Shown piece by piece: positions 26,108 to 34,732 of a stretch of DNA of 64,000 nucleotides. Location: NCBI RefSeq assembly GCF_003097355.1, contig NZ_PYUI01000005.1, positions 157,052 through 221,051 on the forward strand, given 5' to 3'. The notes beneath the pieces are model-generated. The model had not been told where the DNA came from. It ran no database searches and saw only the letters and a program-made list of their open reading frames with translations. This DNA is from Arthrobacter sp. H-02-3 (GTDB lineage: Bacteria > Actinomycetota > Actinomycetes > Actinomycetales > Micrococcaceae). Every line of letters starts with the position of its first letter. Within the stretch, counting starts at the first letter, position 1. A program made the translations under genes and the position numbers.

Positions 26108-26334
26108 ATCTCTTGGCCGGTACCGAAACCGTGCAGAGCATTGAGGTCCTCGCCCAGGACCGGGAGTCGATGGACCGCGGCCTCAATGCCGCGGTGGAAC
26201 TGATGACGGAAGTCGCTGTCGGGCTCGCCACCCATGGCATCCTTGTGAGCCGCCTTGACGACAGGCTCTTCCGCGTCGGGTTGAGCGAGCTTGTCCCCTT
26301 CGGCTACACGGAACAGCGCGACTGCCGACCGTGA
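26104..26334 (+). CDS. Small hypothetical protein (76 aa), coupled to the preceding gene
   Basis: A 76-aa protein starting at a GTG (26104) that overlaps the previous stop codon by GTGA. It has one predicted helix (MDRGLNAAVELMTEVAVGLA) and a beta tail ending in FGYTEQRDCRP. The frame continues upstream, but the coupling and the coding texture favour this start. The two small genes probably make a pair. Function unknown. Confidence 0.6.
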   Translation: MNLLAGTETVQSIEVLAQDRESMDRGLNAAVELMTEVAVGLATHGILVSRLDDRLFRVGLSELVPFGYTEQRDCRP

Positions 26335-26345
26335 TTCCCTGCCGT

Positions 26346-26375
26346 CCGCACCGCCTCGAAGGCGGTGGCGTGCGG
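26346..26375. terminator. Hairpin terminator between convergent genes
   Basis: ACCGCC (26350-26355) pairs with GGCGGT (26361-26366) around TCGAA, and CCGCA/TGCGG (26346-26350/26371-26375) extends or competes with it. It lies between the small gene pair and the convergent TetR gene. Confidence 0.5.
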
Positions 26376-26415
26376 TCCCTAATCAGGCGGCCGCCGCGGC
26401 TGAGACAGAAAAGCA

Positions 26416-27060
26416 TCAGCCCTGGGAAGAACCCAGCTGCTGCAGCGAACCGCGCGCCGCACCCACCATCCCTTCGACCGCGCGGGCCAGGTGGGTGCCG
26501 CGGTCATTGACGCCGTCCCAGCGCACCAACGCCTGGGCGTTCAGCCCGTCGATCATCCCCAGAATCTGCCAGGCGACGGATGCGGCGTCGGAGGTCTCGA
26601 ACTCACCGGCCGCAATACCGGCCTCCACCACGCCTTGCAGCATGGCCTGCCAAGCGTCCATCTGATCGCGGACGCATACCGCCAAAGCCTCGTTGCGCCG
26701 GCCCATGGTCCAGGCATCCACCCAGACCGCCGTGACGTCCAGGCGGCTGCTGTCCAGCAGCGTGTCCAAAAGGTAGGCAAGCTGCCCGCGGGCTGACGGC
26801 ATCCCGTCCAGGGTTGCCTGCAATTCCGCTGCTTCCGCCGAGACGATGCCGGTGAAAGTGGACGCCACAAGGGCCTCAACATTGGGCTGGTAATGCGCCA
26901 CCAGGCCGGAAGCCACCCCCACGCGGGCCGCCACATTGCGCAGGGTGATCGACCCGAGCCCCTGCTCGAGGGCGATAGTCCGGGCCGCCTCTGAAATCTC
27001 GCTGGCCCGTTCCCCTGGCGCCTTTCGGACGGCGCGTTTCCTCTGTGTGCTTGACATCAC
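26416..27060 (-). CDS. TetR family transcriptional regulator (BetI-like)
   Basis: A 213/214-aa repressor; GTG at 27060 and ATG at 27057 are adjacent start options, and TAGACT lies 5 nt before the GTG. The helix-turn-helix SITLRNVAARVGVASGLVAHY spans about residues 37-57, a BetI-type motif, followed by a BetI_C/TetR_C_6 helical domain. It is divergent from the agmatine deiminase/amidase genes. The perfect palindrome at 27087-27108 is its probable operator, so it likely senses a polyamine-related ligand (inference). Confidence 0.9.
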   Translation of the reverse strand: MMSSTQRKRAVRKAPGERASEISEAARTIALEQGLGSITLRNVAARVGVASGLVAHYQPNVEALVASTFTGIVSAEAAELQATLDGMPSARGQLAYLLDTLLDSSRLDVTAVWVDAWTMGRRNEALAVCVRDQMDAWQAMLQGVVEAGIAAGEFETSDAASVAWQILGMIDGLNAQALVRWDGVNDRGTHLARAVEGMVGAARGSLQQLGSSQG

Positions 27061-27086
27061 CTAACAGTCTAGAGTAATTTTCAATC

Positions 27087-27108
27087 TTATTGATCGATTG
27101 ATCAATAA
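27087..27108. promoter_or_regulatory. TetR-type operator
   Basis: TTATTGATC (27087-27095) and GATCAATAA (27100-27108) are perfect 9-bp inverted arms with a 4-bp centre (GATT). It lies between the divergent TetR and agmatine deiminase genes. Confidence 0.7.
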
Positions 27109-27192
27109 CGGCTTGGCGTCGTTCCTATGCGCGCCCCTCATTGGGGAGGAGGCGTGCAGTGCCGGCGCAAAAAGGACTAAGGAGCCCTTCTC

Positions 27193-28236
27193 ATGGCGTG
27201 GAGAATGCCCGCTGAAACCGCACCTCACGATCGAACCTGGATGGCGTTCCCCCGCACCGGCCTGACCTTGGGCGACGACGCCGCTTCAGCCGAGGAGGCC
27301 TATGCGGCCTGGACGGCCGTCGCCCACGCGGTTGCCGAATTTGAGCCGGTCACCATGGTGGTGGATCCCAGCGAGCGGCAGCGGGCTGCCGACATGCTCG
27401 GCAGCGGCATAGAACAGCTTGAAGCCCCGCTGGATGAGTTCTGGATGCGCGACGTCGGACCGACCTTCGTCGTCGACGACGAACGTCCCGGTGTCCTCGG
27501 CGCGGTGGACTGGGTCTTCAACGGCTGGGGTGCACCCAAGTGGTCCGAATGGGAGAAGAGCGCCGGGATGGCGCGCTTCGTGGCCGAAAAGTCCGGTGCT
27601 GAGCTCGTCAGCTCGCTGCTGGTCAACGAGGGCGGCGCCATGCACGTCGACGGCGAAGGCACCGTGCTCGTGACCGAAACCGTGCAGCTGGACCCGGGCC
27701 GGAACCCGTACGCGGACAAAGCCCGCGTCGAAGCAGAGCTGGCACGCACCATCGGCGCCCGCAAGACCGTCTGGGTGCCGCGCGGCCTGACCCGCGACTA
27801 CGAGGATCTGGGCACCCGCGGCCACATCGACATGGTGGCCACCATGCCCTCCCCCGGCCGGGTCCTGCTCCACACCCAGATGAATCCGGAGCATCCTGAC
27901 TACGAGGTCAGCCGCACCTTGCAAGCGTTTTTCGAAACCCAGACGGACGCCGCAGGCGGGCCGTTCCGGATCCTCCCGCTGCCGGCCCCGCAGACACTGC
28001 GCGACGAGGAAGGCTACGTGGACTGGAGCTATGTCAACCACCTTGTGGTCAACGGCGGCGTGATCGCCTGCGGCTATGGCGAAGACAGGGCGGACGCGAT
28101 GGCCGCGGAAATCCTTGCGGAGGCATACCCGGGGCGCCGCGTGGTGACCGTGGACGCCCGCCCGATCCTGGCCCGCGGCGGGGGCATCCACTGCATCACC
28201 CAGCAGCAGCCCACGCTCGACGGGCCGGTGGCGTGA
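27193..28236 (+). CDS. aguA: Agmatine deiminase
   Basis: A 347-aa enzyme of the peptidyl-arginine deiminase fold. It converts agmatine to N-carbamoylputrescine and ammonia. Family motifs are EFWMRDVGPTFVVDD near residue 82, FNGWG, NEGGAMHVDGEGTVLVTE near 145, RGHIDMVA near 210, and the catalytic cysteine C334 in GGGIHCITQQQP. AAGGAG lies before the ATG. It is followed directly (TGATG overlap) by an amidase-signature gene and is controlled by a divergent TetR. A close relative acting on another guanidino compound remains possible. Confidence 0.9.
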   Translation: MAWRMPAETAPHDRTWMAFPRTGLTLGDDAASAEEAYAAWTAVAHAVAEFEPVTMVVDPSERQRAADMLGSGIEQLEAPLDEFWMRDVGPTFVVDDERPGVLGAVDWVFNGWGAPKWSEWEKSAGMARFVAEKSGAELVSSLLVNEGGAMHVDGEGTVLVTETVQLDPGRNPYADKARVEAELARTIGARKTVWVPRGLTRDYEDLGTRGHIDMVATMPSPGRVLLHTQMNPEHPDYEVSRTLQAFFETQTDAAGGPFRILPLPAPQTLRDEEGYVDWSYVNHLVVNGGVIACGYGEDRADAMAAEILAEAYPGRRVVTVDARPILARGGGIHCITQQQPTLDGPVA

Positions 28237-29957
28237 TGGCGGGCTTCGACGTCGTCGAGGCGTCCATCGCCCAGTTGCGTGACGCCTTGGAGTCCGGCCG
28301 GGCCAGCAGTGAGGAACTTACCCGTTCCTACCTTGAGCGCATCGCAACCTACGACCACAACGGCATCACGCTGAACTCGCTCGTCGTCATGAACCCTGAC
28401 GCCCTGGCGGACGCCCGGGCCTCTGACGAGCGCCGGGCCGGGGGCACGACGCTCGGGCCGCTGGACGGCATCGCGTACACGGCCAAGGACAGCTATCTGG
28501 TGAAGGGCCTTACCGCCGCGGCCGGTTCGCCTGCTTTCGAGCATCTCGTCGCACAGCGGGATGCGTTCACCATCGAACGCCTGCGGGCGGCAGGCGCGGT
28601 GCTGATCGGCCTCACAAACATGCCGCCCATGGCCAACGGCGGCATGCAACGCGGCGTCTACGGTCGCGCCGAGAGCCCTTACAACGCCGATTTCCTCACG
28701 GCGGCATTCGGCTCCGGCTCCTCCAACGGTTCTGGCACCGCGACGGCGGCAAGCTTCGCGGCGTTCGGCCTTGGGGAAGAGACGTGGTCCAGCGGGCGCG
28801 CGCCGGCGTCGAACAACGCGCTGTGCGCGTACACGCCCTCGCGAGGGGTCATTTCCGTCCGTGGCAACTGGCCTCTGGTGCCCACCATGGATGTGGTGGT
28901 GCCGCACACGCGCTCCATGGCAGACCTGCTCGAGGTGCTCGACGTGATCGTGGCCGACGACGCACAGACCCGCGGCGACTTCTGGCGGGTCCAGCCGTGG
29001 GTGGACATCCCGGCCCCCTCGGCGCTCCGCCCGTCCTCCTACCCTGCGCTGGCGCCGGCAGATGCCGACGACGCACGCTCGGTGTTGAAGGGCAGGCGGC
29101 TGGGCGTGCCGCGGATGTACGTCAACGCCGACCCCGACGCCGGCAGCAGCGAGAAGCCTGGCATCGGCGGGCCGACCGGCCAGCGCATCCACACCCGCGG
29201 CTCGGTGATGGAACTGTGGGAAGCGGCACGGCGCGATCTTGAGGCGGCCGGCGCCGAGGTTGTGCTGGTCGACTTTCCGGTGGTGTCCAACTATGAAGGA
29301 GACCGCCCCGGGGCACCCACGATCGCCACGCGCGGCCTGGTGAGCCCGGAATACCTGCAGCGGGAAATCCTGGATCTCTCGGCCTGGGCCTGGGAAGACT
29401 TCCTCGCAGCGAACGGCGACCCTGCCCTGAACACCTTGGCCGCGGTGGACGGCGCAACGATTTTCCCCCATCCGGACGGGGCGCTCCCGGACCGCTATGC
29501 CGGCTTTGATGACGACATCGCCAACTACCCGGGATACATCCGCGAGCACGGCGCCGCATCGTTGACGGACATCCCGCATCTCGAAGGTGGCCTGCGTGGC
29601 TTGGAGGAGACGCGCCGCGTGGACCTGGAGGAATGGATGGACAGACTCGGACTGGACGCCGTGCTGTTCCCCGCCGCCGCGGACGTCGGGCCCGCGGACA
29701 TGGACGTCAATGAGGCCTCGGCAGATCTCGGCTGGCGCAACGGCGTCTGGGTCGCCAACGGCAACCTCGTGCCGCGCCACCTGGGCATCCCGACCGTCAC
29801 GGTGCCCATGGGCACGATGGCCGACACCGGCATGCCCGTTGGCCTGACCCTCGCGGGCCGGGCCTACGATGACACCTCACTGCTGAGCCTGGCCGCCGCG
29901 TTTGAGGCAACGGGTTCCCGCCGGACAACTCCCCCACGGACGCCCCGGCTGACGTGA
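28236..29957 (+). CDS. Amidase-signature family hydrolase
   Basis: A 573-aa amidase. The catalytic lysine is K84 in TAKDSYLVKG; the Ser-rich core is GSGSSNGSGTATAASFAAFG starting at G159, with S162/S163 the likely cis-serine region. The usual GGSIRxPA segment is replaced by WSSGRAPAS, marking a divergent branch. It is translationally coupled to agmatine deiminase (ATG overlaps the stop by one base). Known N-carbamoylputrescine amidases (AguB) belong to the nitrilase family, so this unrelated amidase may fill that role or act on another amide (inference). Confidence 0.83.
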   Translation: MAGFDVVEASIAQLRDALESGRASSEELTRSYLERIATYDHNGITLNSLVVMNPDALADARASDERRAGGTTLGPLDGIAYTAKDSYLVKGLTAAAGSPAFEHLVAQRDAFTIERLRAAGAVLIGLTNMPPMANGGMQRGVYGRAESPYNADFLTAAFGSGSSNGSGTATAASFAAFGLGEETWSSGRAPASNNALCAYTPSRGVISVRGNWPLVPTMDVVVPHTRSMADLLEVLDVIVADDAQTRGDFWRVQPWVDIPAPSALRPSSYPALAPADADDARSVLKGRRLGVPRMYVNADPDAGSSEKPGIGGPTGQRIHTRGSVMELWEAARRDLEAAGAEVVLVDFPVVSNYEGDRPGAPTIATRGLVSPEYLQREILDLSAWAWEDFLAANGDPALNTLAAVDGATIFPHPDGALPDRYAGFDDDIANYPGYIREHGAASLTDIPHLEGGLRGLEETRRVDLEEWMDRLGLDAVLFPAAADVGPADMDVNEASADLGWRNGVWVANGNLVPRHLGIPTVTVPMGTMADTGMPVGLTLAGRAYDDTSLLSLAAAFEATGSRRTTPPRTPRLT

Positions 29958-29997
29958 GCAAGACGGACATATCCGGATTGAGTACTTGGCTGGCGGT

Positions 29998-31035
29998 CTA
30001 TTCCGTCATGTGCGGCGCACCCAAAGCGTTGTAGCCGTGCGGGTTGTTCTTCTGCCAGCGCCAGTGGTCCGCGCACATCTCATCCACAGTTCTCGTGGTG
30101 GACCAGCTCAGGTCCGCCAGGGCCGAGGCCGCGTCGGCCCAGAAGGCGGGGAGGTCGCCGGCGCGGCGTCCGGTGAGCTCGTAAGGGATCGGACGGCCCG
30201 CGGCCTTCTCGAAGGAGTGCAGGACCTCGAGCACGGAGGAGCCCTTGCCCGAGCCGAGGTTCCAGCGGAAGACGCCGGCCCGGCCCGCCACGTGGTCGAG
30301 CGCGGCGACGTGTCCTTCGGCCAGGTCCACCACGTGGATGTAGTCGCGCAGACAGGTGCCGTCCGGGGTGTCGTAGTCGCCGCCGAACACCATCAGTTTC
30401 TCGCGCCGGCCCACCGCCACTTGGGCGATGAACGGTACAAGGTTGTTGGGAATGCCCTGCGGGTCCTCGCCGATCCGGCCGGAGGGGTGGGCGCCGACGG
30501 GGTTGAAGTACCTCAGGAGGGCGATGTGCCAGCGGCCGTCCGCTGCTCCGAGGTCGGCAAGGATGTCCTCGATCTGTTCCTTGGTCCGGCCGTAGGGGTT
30601 GTTGGCGCCGATCTCCATCTTCTCCACGTAGGGGATCGGGTTGTGTTCGCCGTATACCGTCGCCGAGGAGCTGAAGACGATTGAGCGGACGCCGTGCCGG
30701 TCCATCGCCCGGAGCAGGTTCAGGGTGCCCACGAGGTTGTTGTGGTAATACATCAGGGGCTCCCGGACGGACTCCCCGACGGCCTTGAGGCCGGCGAAGT
30801 GGATGACGGCGTCGACCGGGTATTCGGTGAAGACGGCATCCACCGCCGCCTCATCAACCAGGTCCACAAGGCGGAAGGTCACGGGCGTGCCGCTGAGCTC
30901 GGCAACCCGGCGCAGCGATTCCTCGCTGGAGTTGACGAGGTTGTCGATCACCACCACCTCATGGCCGGCTTCCTGCAGGGACAGAACGGTGTGGGAACCG
31001 ATGTAACCGGCGCCCCCGGCGACCAGAATTCTCAT
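29998..31035 (-). CDS. galE: UDP-glucose 4-epimerase
   Basis: A 345-aa extended short-chain dehydrogenase. The NAD-binding motif is VAGGAGYIGSHTVLSL at the N-terminus and the catalytic YxxxK is in NPYGRTKEQIE near residue 150. It interconverts UDP-galactose and UDP-glucose in the Leloir pathway. The last gene of a galT-galK-galE operon; its ATG overlaps the galK stop by 4 nt. Confidence 0.95.
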   Translation of the reverse strand: MRILVAGGAGYIGSHTVLSLQEAGHEVVVIDNLVNSSEESLRRVAELSGTPVTFRLVDLVDEAAVDAVFTEYPVDAVIHFAGLKAVGESVREPLMYYHNNLVGTLNLLRAMDRHGVRSIVFSSSATVYGEHNPIPYVEKMEIGANNPYGRTKEQIEDILADLGAADGRWHIALLRYFNPVGAHPSGRIGEDPQGIPNNLVPFIAQVAVGRREKLMVFGGDYDTPDGTCLRDYIHVVDLAEGHVAALDHVAGRAGVFRWNLGSGKGSSVLEVLHSFEKAAGRPIPYELTGRRAGDLPAFWADAASALADLSWSTTRTVDEMCADHWRWQKNNPHGYNALGAPHMTE

Positions 31036-32204
31036 TGGATGCGCTCCGCGCCGGCTGAGGGGGTGACAGTGAAGATATCCGGCCGGGTGAATCCCGCCTC
31101 CGCGAAGGCGCGGACGACGGCGTCGCGGACGTCCTGCTCATGCTCCACGGGAGTCAGGGCGATCGCCGAGCCGCCGAACCCGCCGCCGGTCATGCGGGCA
31201 CCGATGGCGCCGTGGGTCCGGGCCGTGTCCACGGCGAGGTCGAGCTCGGGGCAGGAAATCTCAAAATCGTCGCGCATTGAGGCGTGGCTGGCATCGAGAA
31301 GGTGACCGATATGGGCCGGGTCCTGGGAGCGGAGGGTGTCCACCGTCTGCAGGACGCGGTCGTTTTCGGTGACGATGTGGCGGACCCGCCGGAAGGTGGT
31401 CGGATCGAGCACCTCGCTGGCGTTCTGAAGGTCGGCGACGGCGACATCCCGCAGGGCACGCACGCCCAGGACCTCGGCGCCGAGCTCGCAGGAGGCGCGG
31501 CGGGATGCGTAACCGCCGTCGGCGTGGGAGTGCGAGACTTTCGTGTCGATGACGAGCAGGACCAGTCCCGACTCCTGCGCCTCGAACGGCACGAGTTGAA
31601 CGGATTGGTCCCGGCAGTCGAGGAAGACGGCGTGGCCGCTGGTGCCGCGCAGTGATGCCGACTGGTCCATGATGCCGGTCGGCGCGCCGACGAACGCGTT
31701 TTCGGCGTGCTGGGTCAGCAAGACCATCTCCTGGGCCGAAAGCCCTGCACCGGTGAGTTCGTTGAGGGCCGTCACGACGGCGCATTCGATCGCGTGGGAG
31801 GATGACAGGCCCGCGCCCAGCGGGACATCGGAGTCCAGCAGCAGATCGAAGCCCGGAACCTCGACGCCGCGCTGCTGCAACGCCCACACGACGCCCAGGG
31901 GGTACTTGGCCCAGCCGGGCGCCCGGCCGGGCGCCAGGGCCGCGACGTTGGCCTCCACAATGCCGTCGTCGCCGGAGGTGGACAGCAGCCGGACGGTGGA
32001 GTCGTCCCGGAGCCGGACCGCCGTCGTCGCGCGCTTGTCGATGGCGAAGGGCAGCACGAAGCCTTCGTTGTAGTCGGTGTGTTCACCGATCAGGTTCACC
32101 CGCCCGGGGGCGGCCCAGACGCCGTCCGGGGCGGCCCCGAAGGTGGCCTCAAAGCGGCTGATCAGGCTGTCCGGATGGGCGTCGGTGCGAGTGGTCGTGT
32201 TCAT
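31032..32204 (-). CDS. galK: Galactokinase
   Basis: A 390-aa GHMP kinase. Family motifs are GRVNLIGEHTDYNEGFVLPF near residue 30, the ATP loop PLGAGLSSSHAIE near 125, and GARMTGGGFGGSAIAL near 345. It phosphorylates galactose to galactose-1-phosphate. Overlaps galT and galE by 4 nt on each side (ATGA). Confidence 0.96.
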   Translation of the reverse strand: MNTTTRTDAHPDSLISRFEATFGAAPDGVWAAPGRVNLIGEHTDYNEGFVLPFAIDKRATTAVRLRDDSTVRLLSTSGDDGIVEANVAALAPGRAPGWAKYPLGVVWALQQRGVEVPGFDLLLDSDVPLGAGLSSSHAIECAVVTALNELTGAGLSAQEMVLLTQHAENAFVGAPTGIMDQSASLRGTSGHAVFLDCRDQSVQLVPFEAQESGLVLLVIDTKVSHSHADGGYASRRASCELGAEVLGVRALRDVAVADLQNASEVLDPTTFRRVRHIVTENDRVLQTVDTLRSQDPAHIGHLLDASHASMRDDFEISCPELDLAVDTARTHGAIGARMTGGGFGGSAIALTPVEHEQDVRDAVVRAFAEAGFTRPDIFTVTPSAGAERIQ

Positions 32205-33382
32205 ACAGGGGCGCCTTCCGGGGTCGGGGTGGTGCGGGTTGCGGTGCCGGCCGTTGTGCCGGCGACGTCACTGGCCACCGCACTGGCCACTTCCCGTAGC
32301 CGGGCGGCGACCGATTCGGGCGTGGTGTCGTTGATGTAGGCCCCCATCGCCGCTTCGGAGCCCGCCAGGTACTTGAGCTTGTCGGCGGCGCGCCGGGGCG
32401 AGGTCAGCTGCAGATGCAGTTGGCCGGCCCGGCGCATCTCCGTCTCCAGAGGGGCCTGGTGCCAGGCCGCAATGTAGGGGGTCGGCGTCGGGTATAGGGC
32501 GTCGAAGCGCCGCAGAAGATCCGGGTAGAGGTGCGCCAGCTCATCGCGTTCGGCCCCGCTCAGCGCGGCCAGATCCGGAACCTGACGGTGCGGGACGAGG
32601 TGGACTTCCAGCGGCCAGCGCGCGGCAAACGGCACATAAGCGCTGAAGTGTTCGCCCTCCAGGACCATGCGGCTGCCGTCACTGCGCTCGGCCTGCAGCA
32701 CGGACGCGGCGAGCGTCGCCGTGCCGTCCGAAGCATCGAAGTACGCGCCGGCCGCGGCGGCCAGAACGGCGGCACGCGGCGTCACGTAGGGGTAGGCGTA
32801 GATCTGCCCGTGCGGGTGGTGCAGGGTGACGCCGATCTCGGCGCCCCGGTTTTCAAACGGGAAGACCTGCCGGATGCCGGGCAGGGCGCTGAGGGCCTCG
32901 GTCCGGTGGGCCCAGGCGTCAATCACGGTCCGTGTGCGGCGCCAGCCCAGTTCGGCGAAGGACCCGGTGTGCTCCGGGGTGAACGCCACCACCTCGCAGC
33001 GGCCCACGGCCGGCGTCGAGGTTCCCCAGGCAAGTGCCGCCGGGAGCTCGCTCGTGGCGGGCCCAAGCGAGGGGAAACGGTTTTCAAAGACAGCGACGTC
33101 GTAGCCCGGAGCCGGAATCTCGGTCAGGTTGGCCGGCGTCGTCGGGCAGATCGGGCACTGGTCCGCCGGCGGCAGGTGCGTCCGGGACTGCCGGTGGGCG
33201 GCGACGGCGACCCATTCCCGGCTGAGCGCGTCGAAGCGCAGCTGGCCCGGGTCGGGGCGGACAGGCAGTTCGCGGTGGTCCGTCAGGGATTCGGGGGCCC
33301 GTTCCGCTGTGCCGGCATCGTCAAAGTAGAGGATCTCCCGGCCGTCGGCCAGGAAGGTCGTAGTGATGCATGTCATGTTCAC
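32201..33382 (-). CDS. galT: Galactose-1-phosphate uridylyltransferase
   Basis: A 391-393-aa enzyme of the HIT superfamily. The active-site histidine motif is HHPHGQIYAYP near residue 195, and zinc-site CPICP lies near residue 78. It exchanges UMP between UDP-glucose and galactose-1-phosphate. Two starts are possible: GTG at 33382, supported by TAGTGT exactly six bases upstream (leaderless geometry), or ATG at 33376. First gene of the gal operon. Confidence 0.95.
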   Translation of the reverse strand: MNMTCITTTFLADGREILYFDDAGTAERAPESLTDHRELPVRPDPGQLRFDALSREWVAVAAHRQSRTHLPPADQCPICPTTPANLTEIPAPGYDVAVFENRFPSLGPATSELPAALAWGTSTPAVGRCEVVAFTPEHTGSFAELGWRRTRTVIDAWAHRTEALSALPGIRQVFPFENRGAEIGVTLHHPHGQIYAYPYVTPRAAVLAAAAGAYFDASDGTATLAASVLQAERSDGSRMVLEGEHFSAYVPFAARWPLEVHLVPHRQVPDLAALSGAERDELAHLYPDLLRRFDALYPTPTPYIAAWHQAPLETEMRRAGQLHLQLTSPRRAADKLKYLAGSEAAMGAYINDTTPESVAARLREVASAVASDVAGTTAGTATRTTPTPEGAPV

Positions 33383-33388
33383 ATTTGT

Positions 33389-33394
33389 ACACTA
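33389..33394 (-). promoter_or_regulatory. Putative -10 box of the gal operon (leaderless)
   Basis: On the minus strand TAGTGT is followed by six bases and then the GTG at 33382. The inverted repeat at 33397-33420 begins two bases upstream. Confidence 0.4.
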
Positions 33395-33396
33395 AC

Positions 33397-33420
33397 GTTC
33401 GAATTAAAACAATATCGAAC
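33397..33420. promoter_or_regulatory. Candidate operator of the gal operon
   Basis: GTTCGA (33397-33402) and TCGAAC (33415-33420) form an inverted repeat with an AT-rich 12-bp centre, immediately upstream of the putative galT -10 box. The form resembles DeoR-type sugar operators, but no regulator gene is adjacent. Confidence 0.5.
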
Positions 33421-33476
33421 AAAGTGAAACATTGCCGGCGCTGCGAAGACGGATCGTTCGTTCAGCTGCCTGCGTC

Positions 33477-34403
33477 TCAGGGATAGGTGGGTATCGCGAT
33501 GTACTGGTTGATGTTCGTGGACCGGAAGGTGTCAAACGACAGCGTCTCCTGGCCGCCCTCCGGATTTCCCACCACAACGGTTTGGTCGGAGGCGTTCACG
33601 TCCAGCACTGCGTAGGAGTGGTCGGATACCAGCCTGCCGTCGGAGTTTGAGGTCCCCAGCGTGACGAGGCCGTTCGCGAAATCCTGCTGCACCTGCTCAA
33701 AGCTCACTTGCGTCATGGGGCCGCCGGGGTTGCGGTCGACGCCCGCCTTGCCGGTGATGGCATAGAGGCCATTGTGCACATCGTGATCCTGGGCGTTGCT
33801 GAGGTCCGTGCCTTCGATGCCTTTATAGCTGTTGCCGTTCGCGGCCGCCCAGCCCTTCTCGATAATCGCCGCCCATGAAACGTTCTTGCCGCCGATATTT
33901 TCGATGCCATTTTCGACGGTTTTGCCGCGGCGATACGGGAGGTCACCGTTGACCGTTACCTGCACCGGATTGGGCACCCCGTCATACTTGCTGTGAAATG
34001 AAATGGTGTAAGTGCCGTCACCATTGTCGTGAACCATGTTTTGAATGGTGTCAGGCTCCCGCGCGGCCACCGTCAGCAGAGCCGCCAGGAAATAGCAATC
34101 TCCGACGTCGCCCTGCTTGATATTCGTCAGGTCGCCGGAAATATTCGGCTTACCGTCAGCGTCGAGCGCAAACAGCACCTGGTTCGGTACTCTCTGGTAG
34201 GTCCCGCGGCTCACCGAGGGATTGGTGCCCGCCGGCGCCGATGCCTCCGGAGGCGCCGACGCTCCCGGACCCGACGCAGGGTTCGGCATAACGGTCGCCC
34301 GGTAAATGAAAACAAGCGAGATTCCAAGAATGACCACCACGGCAATCAGTGAATAAATGCCGATGGCGCGAAATTTAGCTGATCCGAATGCTGCACGTTT
34401 CAT
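33477..34403 (-). CDS. Membrane-anchored calpain-like (C2 family) cysteine protease
   Basis: A 308-aa protein starting at the ATG at 34403 behind GGGAGG. A basic N-terminus and one membrane helix (about residues 13-34, IYSLIAVVVILGISLVFIY) are followed by a Pro/Ala/Ser linker (40-66). The C-terminal domain has a complete calpain triad: C103 in QGDVGDCYFLAAL, H262 in SDHSYAVLDV and N280 in VVVGNPEGG. The catalytic domain would face outside the cell. Known C2 proteases need calcium in eukaryotes; no EF-hand is seen here. Substrate unknown. Stands alone, divergent from the NYN gene. Confidence 0.8.
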   Translation of the reverse strand: MKRAAFGSAKFRAIGIYSLIAVVVILGISLVFIYRATVMPNPASGPGASAPPEASAPAGTNPSVSRGTYQRVPNQVLFALDADGKPNISGDLTNIKQGDVGDCYFLAALLTVAAREPDTIQNMVHDNGDGTYTISFHSKYDGVPNPVQVTVNGDLPYRRGKTVENGIENIGGKNVSWAAIIEKGWAAANGNSYKGIEGTDLSNAQDHDVHNGLYAITGKAGVDRNPGGPMTQVSFEQVQQDFANGLVTLGTSNSDGRLVSDHSYAVLDVNASDQTVVVGNPEGGQETLSFDTFRSTNINQYIAIPTYP

Positions 34404-34732
34404 GCCACGTGCCCTCCCGTTCTGCGGGCTCCTGCCTGGGCGGCGACATCGCCGCGTCAAGATCCACGGCATCCTCGCCGCCGGACCCTGGTTATTGATC
34501 AAGTCGCCAACTAATAAACAGCTTGCCGCAGGCAACCAGACCCGCGCAAGGACCGGCGGAGGATCCACAGGCAAAACACATGGAAGTCACAGCGAGGGAA
34601 CCGGCCTGGCCCGCAATGAGTCCGTGACGTGCCGGGGACGGCGGCGAGAGCCCTTGCGTTCGCCGCCGGCAAGCGGCACCAACTGGAACAACACATCTGG
34701 CACGTCCCGTCTCCTGCTGGCACACTGAGCCG
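34404..34732. other. Divergent intergenic region (329 bp)
   Basis: Lies between the calpain-like (minus) and NYN (plus) genes. It holds one notable hairpin, CGGCGGCGA (34639-34647) with TCGCCGCCG (34660-34668), and the CACACT box at 34721. No ORF here looks coding. Confidence 0.5.
34721..34726 (+). promoter_or_regulatory. Putative -10 box of the NYN gene (leaderless)
   Basis: CACACT lies six bases before the ATG at 34733, without a Shine-Dalgarno sequence. It departs from TANNNT at the first base. Confidence 0.3.
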
